A DNA stretch of 64,000 nucleotides from Eucalyptus grandis (lineage: Eukaryota > Streptophyta > Magnoliopsida > Myrtales > Myrtaceae), in the NCBI RefSeq assembly GCF_016545825.1, contig NC_052621.1, positions 8,270,199 to 8,334,198 on the forward strand, in the 5' to 3' direction. Below, one piece after another: positions 13,280-25,166 of this stretch. A program made the position numbers and the translations under genes. The notes under the pieces were generated by a model. That model saw only the letters and a program-made list of their open reading frames with translations. It did not search any database and was not told the origin of the DNA. Position 1 is the first letter of the stretch; every line of letters begins with the position of its first letter.

Positions 13280-14480
13280 GCAAAAGTCAAAGACTAAATT
13301 GAAAAGTTTTGGGGTTATGACACAAATAGTCCCTAAATTTTGAGCAAATATGTAATGTGGTTCCTGAATTTGTAACCTTATTTAATATAGTTACTAAACT
13401 GTAGCTTAGGGTGCATTTGCTAATGTTTTTATTTAAAAATTGTTCTAGGGAACAGAAATAGAAAAAACTATTTCTATTCCGGGGAACAATTTTTGAACAG
13501 AAGAACACGTTTAGTAAACTCGTTCTGGAATAAAAAAAGAACAGAAATACGTTTGGTAAATTTTTGTTCTTTTAATTTTTAAATATTTTTATTGTATTTT
13601 TCTTATTTTCTTTCTTTTTTCTTCCTTTTGGCTGTCGCCGGCCTCGGCCATGGTCGGCGACCGGCCGACGAGGGCCGACTACCTCACCTAGCCATGGCGA
13701 GGCTCGGCCTCGCCGGCCGGCGCGAGGTCCACCTCGCCTTGGTTGGGCGAGCTCGGGCTTACCCAGATCCAGCGAGGCCGAGCCTTGCCAGGGACCGGCA
13801 ACGCTTGGCCTTGACGGCCGATCGCTGGTCATGGCCGAGGCCGGTGACCGACCAAAGAAAAAAGAAGAATAAAAGAAAAAGGAAAGAAAGAAGAGAGAGA
13901 AAATTTGTTTCTCTAAAGTGTTCTAAAAACAATAAACAAGTTTTTTTTTGTCTTGTTTCTTGTTTCATTCCAAATTTGTTCCCGGAACAAAAAAATAGAT
14001 TTGGAACAAAAACGCAAAGAAACACGTTTATGTTCTTTTTTTGTTCCGGGAACAAAAAAACAAAATTTGTGTTCATAAACAGAAAAAAGAAACACAAACA
14101 AACACACCCTTAATGTTTAATGTGATTCTTGAATTTTTGACATTTTTATGTGATCCTTAGATTTTTGACATATCTTCAATGAGTCTATGAACTATACTAA
14201 AATGATCAAAGTGATGCTTTTATTAATTCAAGATCAAGGACAACATTAAACAATTTCATATAATCTAGAAATTAGATTGAACATATACAAAAAAAATTAG
14301 GAATTATATCAAGCAAATTAAAAGTTCAGGAACCACATTGCATATTGAGCTAAAGTTGAATGACCATAATGAATAATTAAAAGTTCAAGGATCATATTAC
14401 ACGTGGGGCCAAAGTTCAAGGACTACTTATATCATTTTTCAATAATTTAGGACTAAATTAGTGTTGATACAAGAATTTGA
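13280..14480. mobile_element. Inverted-repeat element split by a nested Tourist MITE
   Basis: The left arm (about 13280-13405) and the right arm (about 14300-14470) are inverted copies. For example, GCAAATATGTAATGTGGTTCC on the left corresponds to GGAACCACATTGCATATTGAGC, read in reverse, on the right. The arms read as phrases such as 'AGTCCCTAAATTTTGAGC' and 'AAAGTTCAAGGACTA', typical of plant non-autonomous elements. The 701-bp Tourist copy at 13409-14109 interrupts it, so this element is older. Outer boundaries and target duplication were not found. Confidence 0.5.
13409..14109. mobile_element. Tourist-like (PIF/Harbinger) MITE with TTA duplication
   Basis: The left end reads GGGTGCATTTGC and the right end, in reverse complement, GGGTGTGTTTGTTTG; further in, both arms share GTTC...GGGAAC blocks. 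TTA flanks both sides (13406-13408 and 14110-14112), the 3-bp duplication used by PIF/Harbinger transposases. The core (13630-13850) is strikingly GC-rich with repeated GGC/GGCGAGG/CTCGCC words, while both arms are AT-rich. Open frames across the core are low-complexity by-products, not genes. Confidence 0.75.
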
Positions 14481-15606
14481 TGATTTTCACTAAATCTAAA
14501 TTTCGTTGCGCACATCATACTTCAATATTCTTCCACTCGGAACATCCGACACCTCACAACATGAAAATGCCGATGCGTAGATTTGTATATAACATGTCCA
14601 TAAATTTTCACAATTAGAAAAATACTGGAAAATTTGCAGCCGGAAAAGATGCAATCAACAAATCTCAAGTATTGCCCGCAATGCTTTCGTCTGAACACAA
14701 GAATCCAAACAGCAAAATGACTGCGAAGAGATATACAAATGAATTTGGTGGAGATCGGTGTGGTCTTTTTTAAATTTTTTGTCCTCCTTTTTTTAGCAAA
14801 AAGAGGCAGATGTTTTGAATTCTTGCAACACAGCATGGACAGTAAAAATTCATGGAACTTTACACTGCACACGTGTTCTCTTGGTAACTTCAAAAAAAAA
14901 ATTAACATTTTTCTTGTTATTTATTATTTATTTATTTATTTATTTATTTAATTATTATATGGTTTGAGACCAAGAACACCAGTCAAATTCAGACATGGCT
15001 CTCAAAGTCTAAAATCTGTTCTCGGGGTCTTATATGTGTCCTACTACACCGATTTCTTGTCCCTTTGCAGGGGGACACACAGGAGACCTGAATTCATTTT
15101 TTCTCTTCTTTTCTTTTCTCCTTTTTATCTTTATTATTTTATAGAAAATTGGGAATACGGCAACATTTGGATTTTTATGTACTGTTGTTTAATGTGCATG
15201 GATACCTGAATTTGCAGAGGTACGTGGGACAGGAAACTTTTGCTAATCTGTAGAAGTTCGGGGGCTGGTTTCATCAATATCGAGATCTCCGAGGACCACT
15301 TGCAAATCTCCACAATGCGAGGGGGTGGGACAATTTTCTCTTGATTTTAACTTCATCAAAGATGTGACATTTAAAATTTACGTCGAGCAAACATGTCGTG
15401 GAACCTCATAGGGAAAAAACCCACTTGGTACTTGTGACCTTTCTTTTCTTAATAATAACTAAGCTCTCGAACATGCTTCATGCGTGTGCGTGATTGCTTT
15501 CATGCTATTTTTTTCCATTGAAATAAAAAAAAAAAACTTTTCAGTCAATACCATCATCTGAAAAAATATTTATGTGAGTGTGAACAGTCAAATTAGGCAA
15601 TAGGAG
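14481..15606. other. Intergenic, no gene recognised
   Basis: AT-rich sequence without convincing coding capacity. A (TTTA) microsatellite lies at about 14925-14950. Short frames at 14522-14951 on both strands show no domain. Confidence 0.45.
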
Positions 15607-15618
15607 AATAATAAAAAC

Positions 15619-15863
15619 TTTTTTTTTTTTTTTGTGATCGAGAATCAGCCTGAACCCCCCTTCGCTTAAGTTATTCGGGGTCACAAGAGCCTCCAACACC
15701 TGATAGCACTTTCAGACCGACGACTATACCTCGGGAGAGATTAGCATAGGACCCTACCACCATGGCCTCCTACTTAAAACGCGTTAGCAACGCGGAGGTT
15801 TGAACCTGCGTCCTCAGCGATGAAGAGTAAGGCCCTTACCAACGTAGCTACACGTGATGGATT
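15619..15863 (-). mobile_element. tRNA-derived SINE with A tail and 12-bp target duplication
   Basis: On the minus strand the 5' part contains an RNA polymerase III box A-like word (GTAGCTACGTTGGTAAGGGC, about 15832-15851) and a box B-like word (GGTTCAAACCT, 15796-15806) at tRNA-like spacing. The body ends in an A tail seen as T15 at 15619-15633. The copy is bounded by AATAATAAAAAC (15607-15618) and AATCATAAAAAC (15864-15875), a 12-bp direct repeat with one mismatch. A promoter-bearing head, an A tail and a target duplication together define a SINE of about 245 bp. The tRNA family was not determined. Confidence 0.8.
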
Positions 15864-16139
15864 AATCATAAAAACGTTTCACACTAGTAAATCAAAAATT
15901 GAAATTTTACGGGAAAAAAAAAACATCATATGGTAAGAGGTCGGCAGCAACGCGTCCTTAACCAAACTTGTGTGCAATTATCATCTTGTTAATTAGTGAA
16001 TAAATAGAGCCAATAGCAAGTAACTGGAGCCAAGAATTGTGGGTGGTTAGCGTATTTTGAATGGGTAAATAAGTGGCATGCATTTGTATAACCGTTTTGA
16101 TCTTTTGGCGGGTGATAAGTGTTTGAATACAAAATTTCA

Positions 16140-16690
16140 ATATGCTGGAAAGTCCAACTCAAAACTTAAAGTTGAATGGTGGAGGAATACCACAATAATA
16201 TAAAGAGCATTTTGGACCTGATGTCTAACAATGCAAGACAATACTTCAACACCGCAAGCTGGATAATGAGCTACACATGGAATTTTGATCACAACATGTG
16301 GAATTTAACTAATGGGAGTAGACACATATTTGTGAAAGGGATAGCACTAACTTTGTAACAGTATTATAAAGTTCAACCCAAATGTTTAAACTAACAGATG
16401 AAAAGAGATCATATGAATATAAAAAGTATTCATAACTTGTTGTCAAGTGATTTGAAACAATGCTTCAACACCGTCTCTCACATGCAAGCAACATGTGGAA
16501 TTTGACTAACAAGGGGTGGATACACATTCGCAAAGAAAATAATACTAGCTTTGATACCAAGCTGATAGGTAGAGGGAAATCGTGTATATAAAGAATATTT
16601 ATGACCCATTGTCAAGTAATGTGGAAGAATGATTCAACATCTAGCTATCAACTTAAGATTTTGGATTGAACTTTCCAATTTAGTAGTAGA
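16140..16690. repeat. Degenerate tandem repeat, units of about 200 bp
   Basis: Three successive blocks repeat the same phrases in order: 'AATATAAAGAGCATTTTGGACC', 'CAAGACAATACTTCAACACCG' and 'AACATGTGGAATTTAACTAA', followed by 'AGCACTAACTTTG'. Variants recur near 16415-16560 and 16590-16650. No coding frame spans the blocks. It may be part of a larger dispersed repeat; family unknown. Confidence 0.5.
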
Positions 16691-16699
16691 GTGGGGGGT

Positions 16700-19270
16700 C
16701 TTGAATTTAAATATTTCCAAACCCCAATTTGTCTCCCAAATTACGTATTTTTACGCTTTAAGCTTAGGTTAAAGTCCAGTTTACATGCGAGGGAGAGTCT
16801 TAGAGCATTTAAATATTAAACCACCCTTCATCTATAATACATGATACGAAAATCAGGCACATCTTACAAGCTTGTACACCAAACTCAAAAGGTTTGCTGT
16901 ATAACTCATATAGATGTCAACATATAATATATGGACACGCATTGCTGGAATCAATTAATAAATTTTTTTATGTCTCGATCAACTCGGCCAACAGGATATC
17001 TGCATTCAATGTCTCTTTGTACCCATGTTGGTAATTGAATCTGCATGTTTTCACATAACTCCAAACGGATGGCTTTACCCACCCCCCCACCGATCCCAAG
17101 ACTTCATCGAGATCTCTTACGCAGAAGCATTCTCTGTCCTCCTATCCTCATTCTACATTTTTTTTATTTCCGTTCACCTCTTCTGTCGAAGCCATAAACA
17201 TTACCATCGCCGACCTCGCTCCCCATGCCTTCCCCCTTCACCCGAACGAGACATGTTTTGTCGTGCGACCGCGTTCTCTTTTTGACTGCCGTGATTTGAC
17301 TTCAGAAGTAACATGGGCTCTTCGATCTTGTGTAGTGACCCTTTCAAGGAAGATTCATCCTTCATGTTTATAGAGAGAGAGAGAGAGAGAGAGAGAGGTA
17401 GGGTTTAAACGATGGTGCTTGTGGTGCGTTATGGTGAGATGTGGAAGGGTGCTGAGGTTTTATTTGGCTGCATGGAAAGAGTACATGTTAAGCACTCTCG
17501 ACTCTGCATGCCGATCGCCAAGCCAACCGACAAGGGCGAGACCACCGAAGCGAATGCTGGGTGAAAAGATGAATCCTGGTGGGTTCCCGAGGCCTGGAAA
17601 ACCCCAACAGCGGCTGCCACATTGTGAATCAGACCACAGGCTCTCTTCTGCATAATTTAGTCTCGTCATCATCCGGGAACAAGGGGATTAACATTAATTA
17701 AGTGTCTGCATTGGAGGTGGCCATGGCTTCTTTTTACTCCCTCCCTCCCTCCCTCCCTCTCTCTCTCTCTCTCTCTCTCTAGGCTTCTACTTCTGCCTCT
17801 GTTCGCTGTGATCTTCCCCTTTAAATGAAGCGTTTAAGGAGTAGTTTGTGGCTCTGAGTTATGTAGCGTTTGCAACTTTTGATAAAGGTTAATGATGGTC
17901 AAATCAAAGGCTTTTCCAAATTAATGCTCGCTTACTTTAAATGCCAGCCACAGGGTCTTGACTTTTCAAAATGATCACAAAAAATGGGTCATGCTTACAG
18001 TAGTGAGTACCCCCTCTCCCGAACCGTGATTAATACCTTAAACATGCCTAACAAGGATGTTAATTACTTTCGGCGCGTCGACCAAAGAACAAGAGAAAAA
18101 ATGCCTTACTCAACATGGTAAATTTTCTACCGACTAAAGAAAAAAACATGGTAAATTTTCTGTATACGGTTGCTTAATAAGTGACCTCGAAGCCCTTATT
18201 GACAAGGTTATTATGGAATTACTTATTGTAATATATGACGTTCTTGTCGCTACTCTTATCTTAAGGTCCTAGTAAAATGTTTATAATTGCAATGTGGAGT
18301 CATTTGAAGAAGAGAGTGCATGTCCGGGCAAAAAGGTTATGTACTTTCTAATTTTATGCTTAAACTTGCATTCTTTTTGGATCGTAAAATCGTGTGAGAG
18401 AATTATTTACTTCTCATGCAGAAGATAATAAAAAAAATTACTCAAATTATTAAGCAATTAACCTACGAATGATATGACTTACCTGAAACAAGAATGGAAG
18501 AATTATTCGTTTAGAACTGATTGATTTGTACGTAATGGTGATGCTTCATTTTGTACCATAATGGTCAAATTATCATTTCTAGATGGTCAAGGATGTGTTT
18601 TCAAACCTATCATTCTACTACTATTTGAACTGATACTAGTTCCAATATATCATTTACCATAAGTCTTTTTTGACAAAATATTCCGTGTTCCCTTATGAAG
18701 CTTTTTTTCTCCCAAAAAAATTGATTTGTCAAGAAAGAGATGCGCGTGATGCATGCGCACACATTTTGGTTTCGCACTTTTCCTCACGTGTAAAAATGAA
18801 TATAGGAGAAGTTTGGATGTAGTCATGTACTTTTTTTGGAAAAAAACAAAGTTCTGTCGGATTACGTCTCTTTCGGTGAATACTTGTTAAATCTCTAAAT
18901 AAAAGAAATTTTAGTATATTGATAACATTGCTTCCTTCGTGTCAAATGGAATTTAAGTGTCGGGAATGCAAGCATTATCTCATTAACGGTATCCTTTTTC
19001 TATTTGCCTTCGAAAATGAGAGATGGGTACCGGGAATCAAGTTAATTTCTAATGTTATTCCGATACCATGTTGGATAATTCCCTAGCTGACGATACTAAG
19101 CATTTGATAAGCACGGAATCCTCCTTTTGGATTAAACCTTACTTTGCAAACCAGTACATGTTTAGATGGTGCAAGGCAGGATACCCTCACGAAGCCTGAC
19201 TTACATTTATTGCTCTCTTCTTGAGGATTTTCTTCCTTCAAATGACTGTTTGGTTTTAACTGCTCGATCT
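16700..19270. other. Intergenic with GA/CT microsatellites
   Basis: No gene recognised. A (GA)13 tract lies at 17372-17397, and a (CTCC)/(CT) tract at about 17735-17780 shortly downstream. Short frames at 17419-17672 occur on both strands, so none is favoured. The last part is presumably the distal promoter of the WIP zinc-finger gene. Confidence 0.45.
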
Positions 19271-19274
19271 CGGC

Positions 19275-19638
19275 TTGCTAAATTTATTTGCTATCTTTTC
19301 ACCACTCTGCTCAATATGGTTGCTTCTTCTCTCAAGTCAAGTCCCAAGATTCTCTCTCTCTCTCTCTCTCTCTCTTCAAATTCCCAACAATCACCAAATA
19401 GAAAAAGAAGGTAAAAAAAAAAGACAGGAAGAAAGAGAAACCCACTTCCTCATGGTTGTCTTTAGCATAATTTCTCCATTGTTTAGTCACACCTCACAAG
19501 TGATATCTTGTCTGCCTTTTCTTGCTCGAGTAACTTTGCTTTATCCCCCCTCCCTTTCTTCCATATTTCTCCTTTTAACCCCCCTGCTCTCCCTCTCTCT
19601 TCCTCTTATATTTACCTTCTCCACTTCTCTCACAATCC

Positions 19639-19674
<36 letters not shown>

Positions 19675-19712
19675 ACCTGTCTTCTACAACACCCAACTAT
19701 TCACTTTCCATC
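19275..19712 (+). promoter_or_regulatory. Pyrimidine-rich leader of the WIP zinc-finger gene
   Basis: Dense CT tracts (about 19350-19374 and 19641-19671) precede the start codon at 19713, as is common in plant 5' leaders. The frame is open without a stop from 19275 through the start, but the encoded text is Ser/Leu-rich low-complexity produced by CT repeats. Confidence 0.5.
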
Positions 19713-22176
19713 ATGACGGACCCCTACTCAAGTTACTTGAATGGATGGATCAACTTCAACCCTCTTCACCACTGCTCTCCTTCTCCTCCTCCTCCTCCGT
19801 CCTCTTCTTTCTCTTCCATAGCCACGAACAATTACTACAATTCTTCTCACTGCTTCTACTCTCTCTATGACTACAATCACGTCTACAGCGCCGCCTCTCT
19901 ACCTCACGCCTCTCCTCCCCCATCTCCGCCCCTGAAAGAAGCGCTCCCTCTCCTCAGCTGCTTAAGCCCCGCGCGGCATGAAGAGGAAGAGCAGGCCTCG
20001 CTTTCTACCCCGATGGAGGTTGAGAATCCCAGCTGTCAAAAGGACAGCTTTTTTCCCCATAATTCAGCAGATGGTGCCGATGAAGATGATGATGGTGATG
20101 GTGAAGCTGTGACGGTGGCTCTCCACTTGGGGCTTCCAAGCCCTAGCTCTGCTGATCTGATCTCGAGGCTCTCCTCAACAGAGATCAGCTCAGACAAGGA
20201 ATTGGATCAAGAGACCACTGTGGCTTCTTCTGGTTACTTCACAAGCAACAACAAGCTCAACAAGGGCCAGTATTGGATACCCACCCCTGCTCAGATTCTT
20301 ATTGGCCCTACACAGTTCTCATGCCCTCTTTGCTTCAAGACCTTCAACAGATACAACAACATGCAGGTGAGTATGGAAGTTGAGTTTTCTTGAATACAGG
20401 CCAAAAAAAAAGGCGTTGCTTAAAGTTTGGCTTTCTTGTTTTGAAAATGGTCGTTTGATTCTGTACGCTGACAACAAAACCTTTGTTAGCTTTCTTTTTT
20501 TCCCTCATTTTTTGTTTTATTTGGAGGAAAAAAAGTGGAATCCACCCTTATCTTGTACACTTCTTTTTCTAGGTTAAACTCGATCCCTCGCTTTCGTTCT
20601 TGTTTTGGCCGGATTTCTTTCGAGAAGAGAGGAGTCATATGGGTCCTTAGGGTTTTCCTCTTTCCTTTTCACCCTTCACCTTATTGCATAGTTGCTTTCT
20701 CCTTTTCTTGTTTATGTTTTTGAGTCGCAAATAGCAAGAATTTAGATCTCCTCCCTTTTGCATGATTTGTGGGCTGTGTATAGTTTATTCGAAGAAAAAA
20801 CCGAGAATATATAGTAAATCTGTCCATGTACCTGGCCCAACTGCAACATGATCAGTTGCCTGGACCTTTATGTGATTGAACTAGACAATGATAGTGCTTT
20901 TTGCACCTTGAGGTTTGTGTCCTACAGCCTCCTCATTGGCATGCGTGTAAACACTGAAACTATATACCTGAAACTCATCCCCAAGAACTTGATGACGACC
21001 CTCGTTCTTTTCACCAAAATCTAGAGCCTCAATCAACCATATCTCCCTCAATCTGCCTAGACTTAACCTGAAGAGCAAATACCCACAACTTTAGGTGAGT
21101 TGAGTGAAAACTGAAATGCCTACTCAAGGGACTTCTTCAGAACATCTCGATTTGTAGGTGACAAGCCACATGGAAAGAGAGTCTTGTGCTTATCATGAGA
21201 AAGGGAATCAAAAGAAAGTAAACCCTTTAACTTGTGTGTGTTTGGAACTTTTATTTTTACCCTGCAAACCTATTTCCCCTTCAAGTAATTAGTCAGAATA
21301 GATAAAGGAATCAATCCGCAGGAAGCGCACACAATCAGCCCCACATCTGTGCCTTACATGCAGATAAACTCCTACTCAATCAAAACCATGCACCTTCTTT
21401 TTATGCTCACTTTACCTTTATGTTGGCGCATCCACAAATGCAAAACCCTGTTAGCAAACATTTCTATAATGGGTCTCAACTTGCACCATCTAGGTCAAAA
21501 CTTTCACAGGCACTTGAACCCAATCTTTTACTGATTCACAAAATGGACATACTAAACGACATGGCATATTCTAATCGGGCATTAAGCAAGCGGATCATTT
21601 TCAAAAATGTTTCAGGTGATTCCGTGTTCCAACTTTTTGAAGATCAGTCTTAGTTTATTGTTAATTATCTTCTTACTGTTCCAAATATATTCACACATGA
21701 ATATGAAAAATTCTTCACAACAGATGCACATGTGGGGACACGGGTCGCAATACAGGAGAGGACCCGAGTCGCTGAGGGGGACGCAGCCGACGGCCATGCT
21801 GAGGCTGCCGTGCTACTGCTGTGCGCCGGGCTGCAAGAACAACATCGACCACCCAAGGTCGAAGCCGCTCAAGGACTTCCGCACCCTCCAGACCCACTAC
21901 AAGCGCAAGCACGGGATCAAGCCCTTCATGTGCCGAAAGTGCGGCAAGGCGTTCGCTGTGCGTGGCGACTGGAGGACCCACGAGAAGAACTGTGGCAAGC
22001 TCTGGTACTGCAGTTGCGGGTCTGACTTCAAGCACAAGCGGTCGCTCAAGGATCACATCCGGGCATTCGGGAGTGGTCACACGGCTTATGGGATCGAGGA
22101 TGATTGCGGCTTCGAGGAGGAGGAGGCGGCTACTTCTGAAATTGAGCAGGACAACAATTTCGAGTGCTCCAAGTGA
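19713..22176 (+). CDS. WIP2: WIP-family C2H2 zinc-finger transcription factor (WIP2/NTT-like)
   Basis: Two exons, 19713-20366 and 21724-22176, join in phase 0 (NNMQ/MHMWGH) to give 368 residues. The N-terminus [12 protein letters not shown] matches the start of Arabidopsis WIP2 (NTT)-type proteins, so it was preferred over upstream in-frame ATGs. Pro/Ser-rich sequence follows, then an acidic stretch (122-131), an LHLGL EAR-like repressor motif (137-141) and the signature WIP at 188-190. The conserved four-finger WIP domain follows: finger 1 with C204, C207 and H220/H224; finger 2 from C248 (YCCAPGC, ending near H281); finger 3 from C288; finger 4 from C314. The acidic C-terminus is variable. 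Known relatives are nuclear DNA-binding regulators of transmitting-tract, replum and root-meristem development. The family call is firm; which of WIP2/4/5 it matches is not, because only the variable N-terminus separates them. Confidence 0.93.
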
Positions 22177-22818
22177 TTGAATGAAGATGGTGTGTCAAAG
22201 TGAAGTTGTCGTTGAACGATGATCAGCTGATCCATAGTTTATGATACTATTGTTTTGACACGGTTCGTGGTCCAAGAGTCAAAAAAAGAAAAAAAGAAGA
22301 AGACTTTGGACCCTCTTAGGGCGCTTTTCTTTTATCTTTTTCTAGCTTAATGAGGACTTTCGTTTAAATGTAGATCTTGAACGGAGATGTATCAGCCTTT
22401 GATCTCTGTCTCTCTCGCGCGCGACAGTCCAATCAAGGTCAACCTTGCACGGTATGAAGTGATGGGACAAACTCTGTTGGCTATTACAACTACAAATAGG
22501 TCGAGTTGATAACATATCGAACTCACTTGGCCTCTAGAACGCAAAACATGGTTTAGAAAAACCTGCATGTCCACGCTGGGCAAAAGGTTGTGTGTAGAAT
22601 TCGAGCAATTTATCGGAAAAATTGGTAGCACATTCCGATATAATACAGGTTTTCCCTGGTCATTTTATGTGAAATAGGAGTTAGATTAATGGGTGTAATT
22701 CAATGTATGGTAGAATGCTATAACCCGAAGATAGATTACTTGGTACAGTTCATGTTATCTCTCCTATATACTATAATGATTTTGTGGTGCAAACGTGTAC
22801 ATAAGATCCGGAAACCTA

Positions 22819-22821
<3 letters not shown>

Positions 22822-22856
<35 letters not shown>
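22822..22856. repeat. (GA)n microsatellite
   Basis: Uninterrupted GA repeat of about 17 units. Confidence 0.95.
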
Positions 22857-22858
<2 letters not shown>

Positions 22859-23994
22859 GTGCAAATCGCAAGTAGCTCGTGGGATGAGTATCAAAGATCT
22901 TTTCTATGCTTGAACTTATAGACTAGGCTTTTGGCTCACATTAACATGGCATAGACAAGTCTTTACCCAATCCCAAAACCCTAAAATATACGACATATCA
23001 AATCAGACTTAACTATTAACGAATTGATCCCCTTGTTTTTTCCTAGAAAAAAGATCCCCTCTCCTGTTAGCCCCCTGTGGTTGGTCTTAAAAGGCGAATC
23101 AACCTCAAGGTCCTAGGTGCAACGGTGAGAGAGATCAGGAAGAGAGAGACAAGGTCCCTTTTTCATTTAACTAGCTATCTTGGGATACTAATTGAGCGTG
23201 CTAATTTCTATTTAGTAAGTGACGTGAAATACTCTAAATTCTTGATGAGTAGTTAAATAGGATGGATTTGAATAAAGGCAATTCGTTTCTTTAAACAAGA
23301 GAGTTTAATTTATGATATTTAAAACACAGTTTTTATAAGGAACCTCATTTACGGTATTTTGAATATTATCATGCTTTGAATTGTGGTAAATGGGTGTCAT
23401 ATTTAAGAACAAGCTGACCAACACGGATGACAAGTTCATATTACTATTTGTTGTCTCATTTGTTTTATAGGGCACCACACACCGCATCTCAAATCAATGT
23501 CTCAATGTTTAATAACATTAATAAGGTTTCTTTTGATATGTAATAAATTGACAGACTGACAATATTTAATTTATTTAAAATATAAATTTCATGTAATGCA
23601 TGTTTAAAAAGCATTCTTGTAAATGCATTAAAAATATATTGTGTTGCTTGGAGCCCCCTAATGAATAACATCATGGAAAGATGCACTATGGGGATACGGT
23701 ATCTCTCCATAAAGCAAAGAGAGGCCTTTGGGTAATTAAACAAACCCATATGATGGTTGGGTCACAGCACTTTTGGAGTGAAAGATTATCGCCCAGGTGA
23801 GAGGTTCTTACCATGTTTACATTCAGCCAGAAGATCCAAATCAAATGATTAGCGAAGAGAGAGAGAGAGAAGGAGAGGGGGAGGGCAGTGAAATGTCTGG
23901 CTGAGCTCACCTGGGACAGATTCTGAAGCCAAACTACTGTTCATGGTCTGAAAAAATGTTAAAATGCGTAGCTTTTGACAAGACGTTTCATATG

Positions 23995-24023
<29 letters not shown>
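23995..24023. repeat. (CT)n microsatellite
   Basis: Uninterrupted CT repeat of about 14 units, followed by a short CCCTCTCT extension. Confidence 0.95.
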
Positions 24024-24027
<4 letters not shown>

Positions 24028-24489
24028 TCTACGTCAAAGAGCAAAAGCCAGTGCTGTTTGCAGTTTTCGCAAGTTATGATAGTCACCAGGTAGAATCTAC
24101 GTAGGTTCAAGATCTAGGGAGACAGTAAAAAATTACATAAAAAAAAACACCAAAAGAAAGAAGAAACAGAGAGTTGAGTTAACACGATGATACAATACAT
24201 GTCAGAGTGATCATGATGGTACGTAAGATATATTTCTTGGGGTTCAAAGTTCTCCAATGATCTGTCACAGCACGCCATGATTGACGGTGATATCCGAACT
24301 CCCATTTCAACCCCTCAGCTCTAAATACTCAGAGTCTAGGTTGATTATCTCTCTTTCTCCTTTTTCGTTTTTAATTCAATCGTGATCCCACCGCCCACCC
24401 AGGTGTCCATGCAAAATCAGTTCATACACGCATCTCTGTCGAGCTCGTTGAGCTCAAAAGATCGACTCCAAGGATAAGCATGACTATAA

Positions 24490-25163
24490 GGCCTTGTTTG
24501 ATAAGATATTTATTTGATAACATCGATTAGTTATTTGGAATTGGAACAAAACGAAAAGTTAAAAAAAGGTTACTTATTTTCAAAAATAATTTTAAAATAT
24601 GCCATTTTCCATTTTTTCCCCCTTTTATCTTCTTCCTCCTCCTCTTCTAGCCAATTGCCAGATCTCAACAATGGTTGGTGATCGGCTAGAGACAAGGTCT
24701 GACAACCACGTCAAAGGCTTATTATGGTTGGGCAAGGCTTAGCCTTGCTAGATTTAGGTGAAGCTATCTTGTTGATGGCTGGGTGAGACTTGACCTCACT
24801 CTACCGAGGTTGATCTCGCTAAGGGTTGGTGAGGCTCCCTTGAGGTAGGCGAGGTCATTGGCTTTCATCTTTGATCGGTCTCTGACCATTGCTAAGGCTG
24901 GCAACTAGTTGGAGGAGGACGAAGAAAAAAAGAAAAATCTCAAAAATTAAAAAGAAAAACAAAAAGAAATTCTACATCAAAAAAAAAAAAAATTGAGGGT
25001 CACATTAAATGCATTCGTATTCTTTCTTTTGTTTTAGGAATAGAAATTTTATATAGTTACCAATTCGTTCAAATGCTCAAGACTTTTCTAGAAAACAGAA
25101 ATAAAAAACACTATTTTTGAACATAAATTATTTTCAAGAATAAAAATATTACCAAACGTACCC
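24490..25163. mobile_element. Tourist-like (PIF/Harbinger) MITE with TAA duplication
   Basis: The left end GGCCTTGTTTGATAAGATATT pairs with the right end read in reverse, GGGTACGTTTGGTAATATT. TAA flanks both sides (24487-24489 and 25164-25166). As in the copy at 13409, AT-rich arms with AACAGAAAT-like words surround a core rich in GGCGAGG/CTTGCC words (about 24650-24910), so the two are relatives. No transposase is present. Confidence 0.7.
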
Positions 25164-25166
25164 TAA

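Larger units (their letters stand above)
22177..24486. other. WIP 3' UTR and intergenic DNA
   Basis: No gene recognised after the WIP stop codon. The stretch holds two long microsatellites (separate entries) and only short AT-rich frames. Confidence 0.45.

Noticed and set aside
13592..14113. A 173-codon frame through the Tourist element
   Set aside because: It lies wholly inside the MITE core and arms, is of low complexity, and ends at the element boundary.
15796..15851. Possible tRNA gene (box A and box B words on the minus strand)
   Set aside because: It cannot form a full tRNA cloverleaf by eye and is followed by a SINE body, an A tail and a target duplication, so it is a SINE head.
21665..22180. 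Frames of 60-120 codons on both strands over WIP exon 2
   Set aside because: They are shadows of the zinc-finger exon, which explains the open frames through its GC-rich codons.
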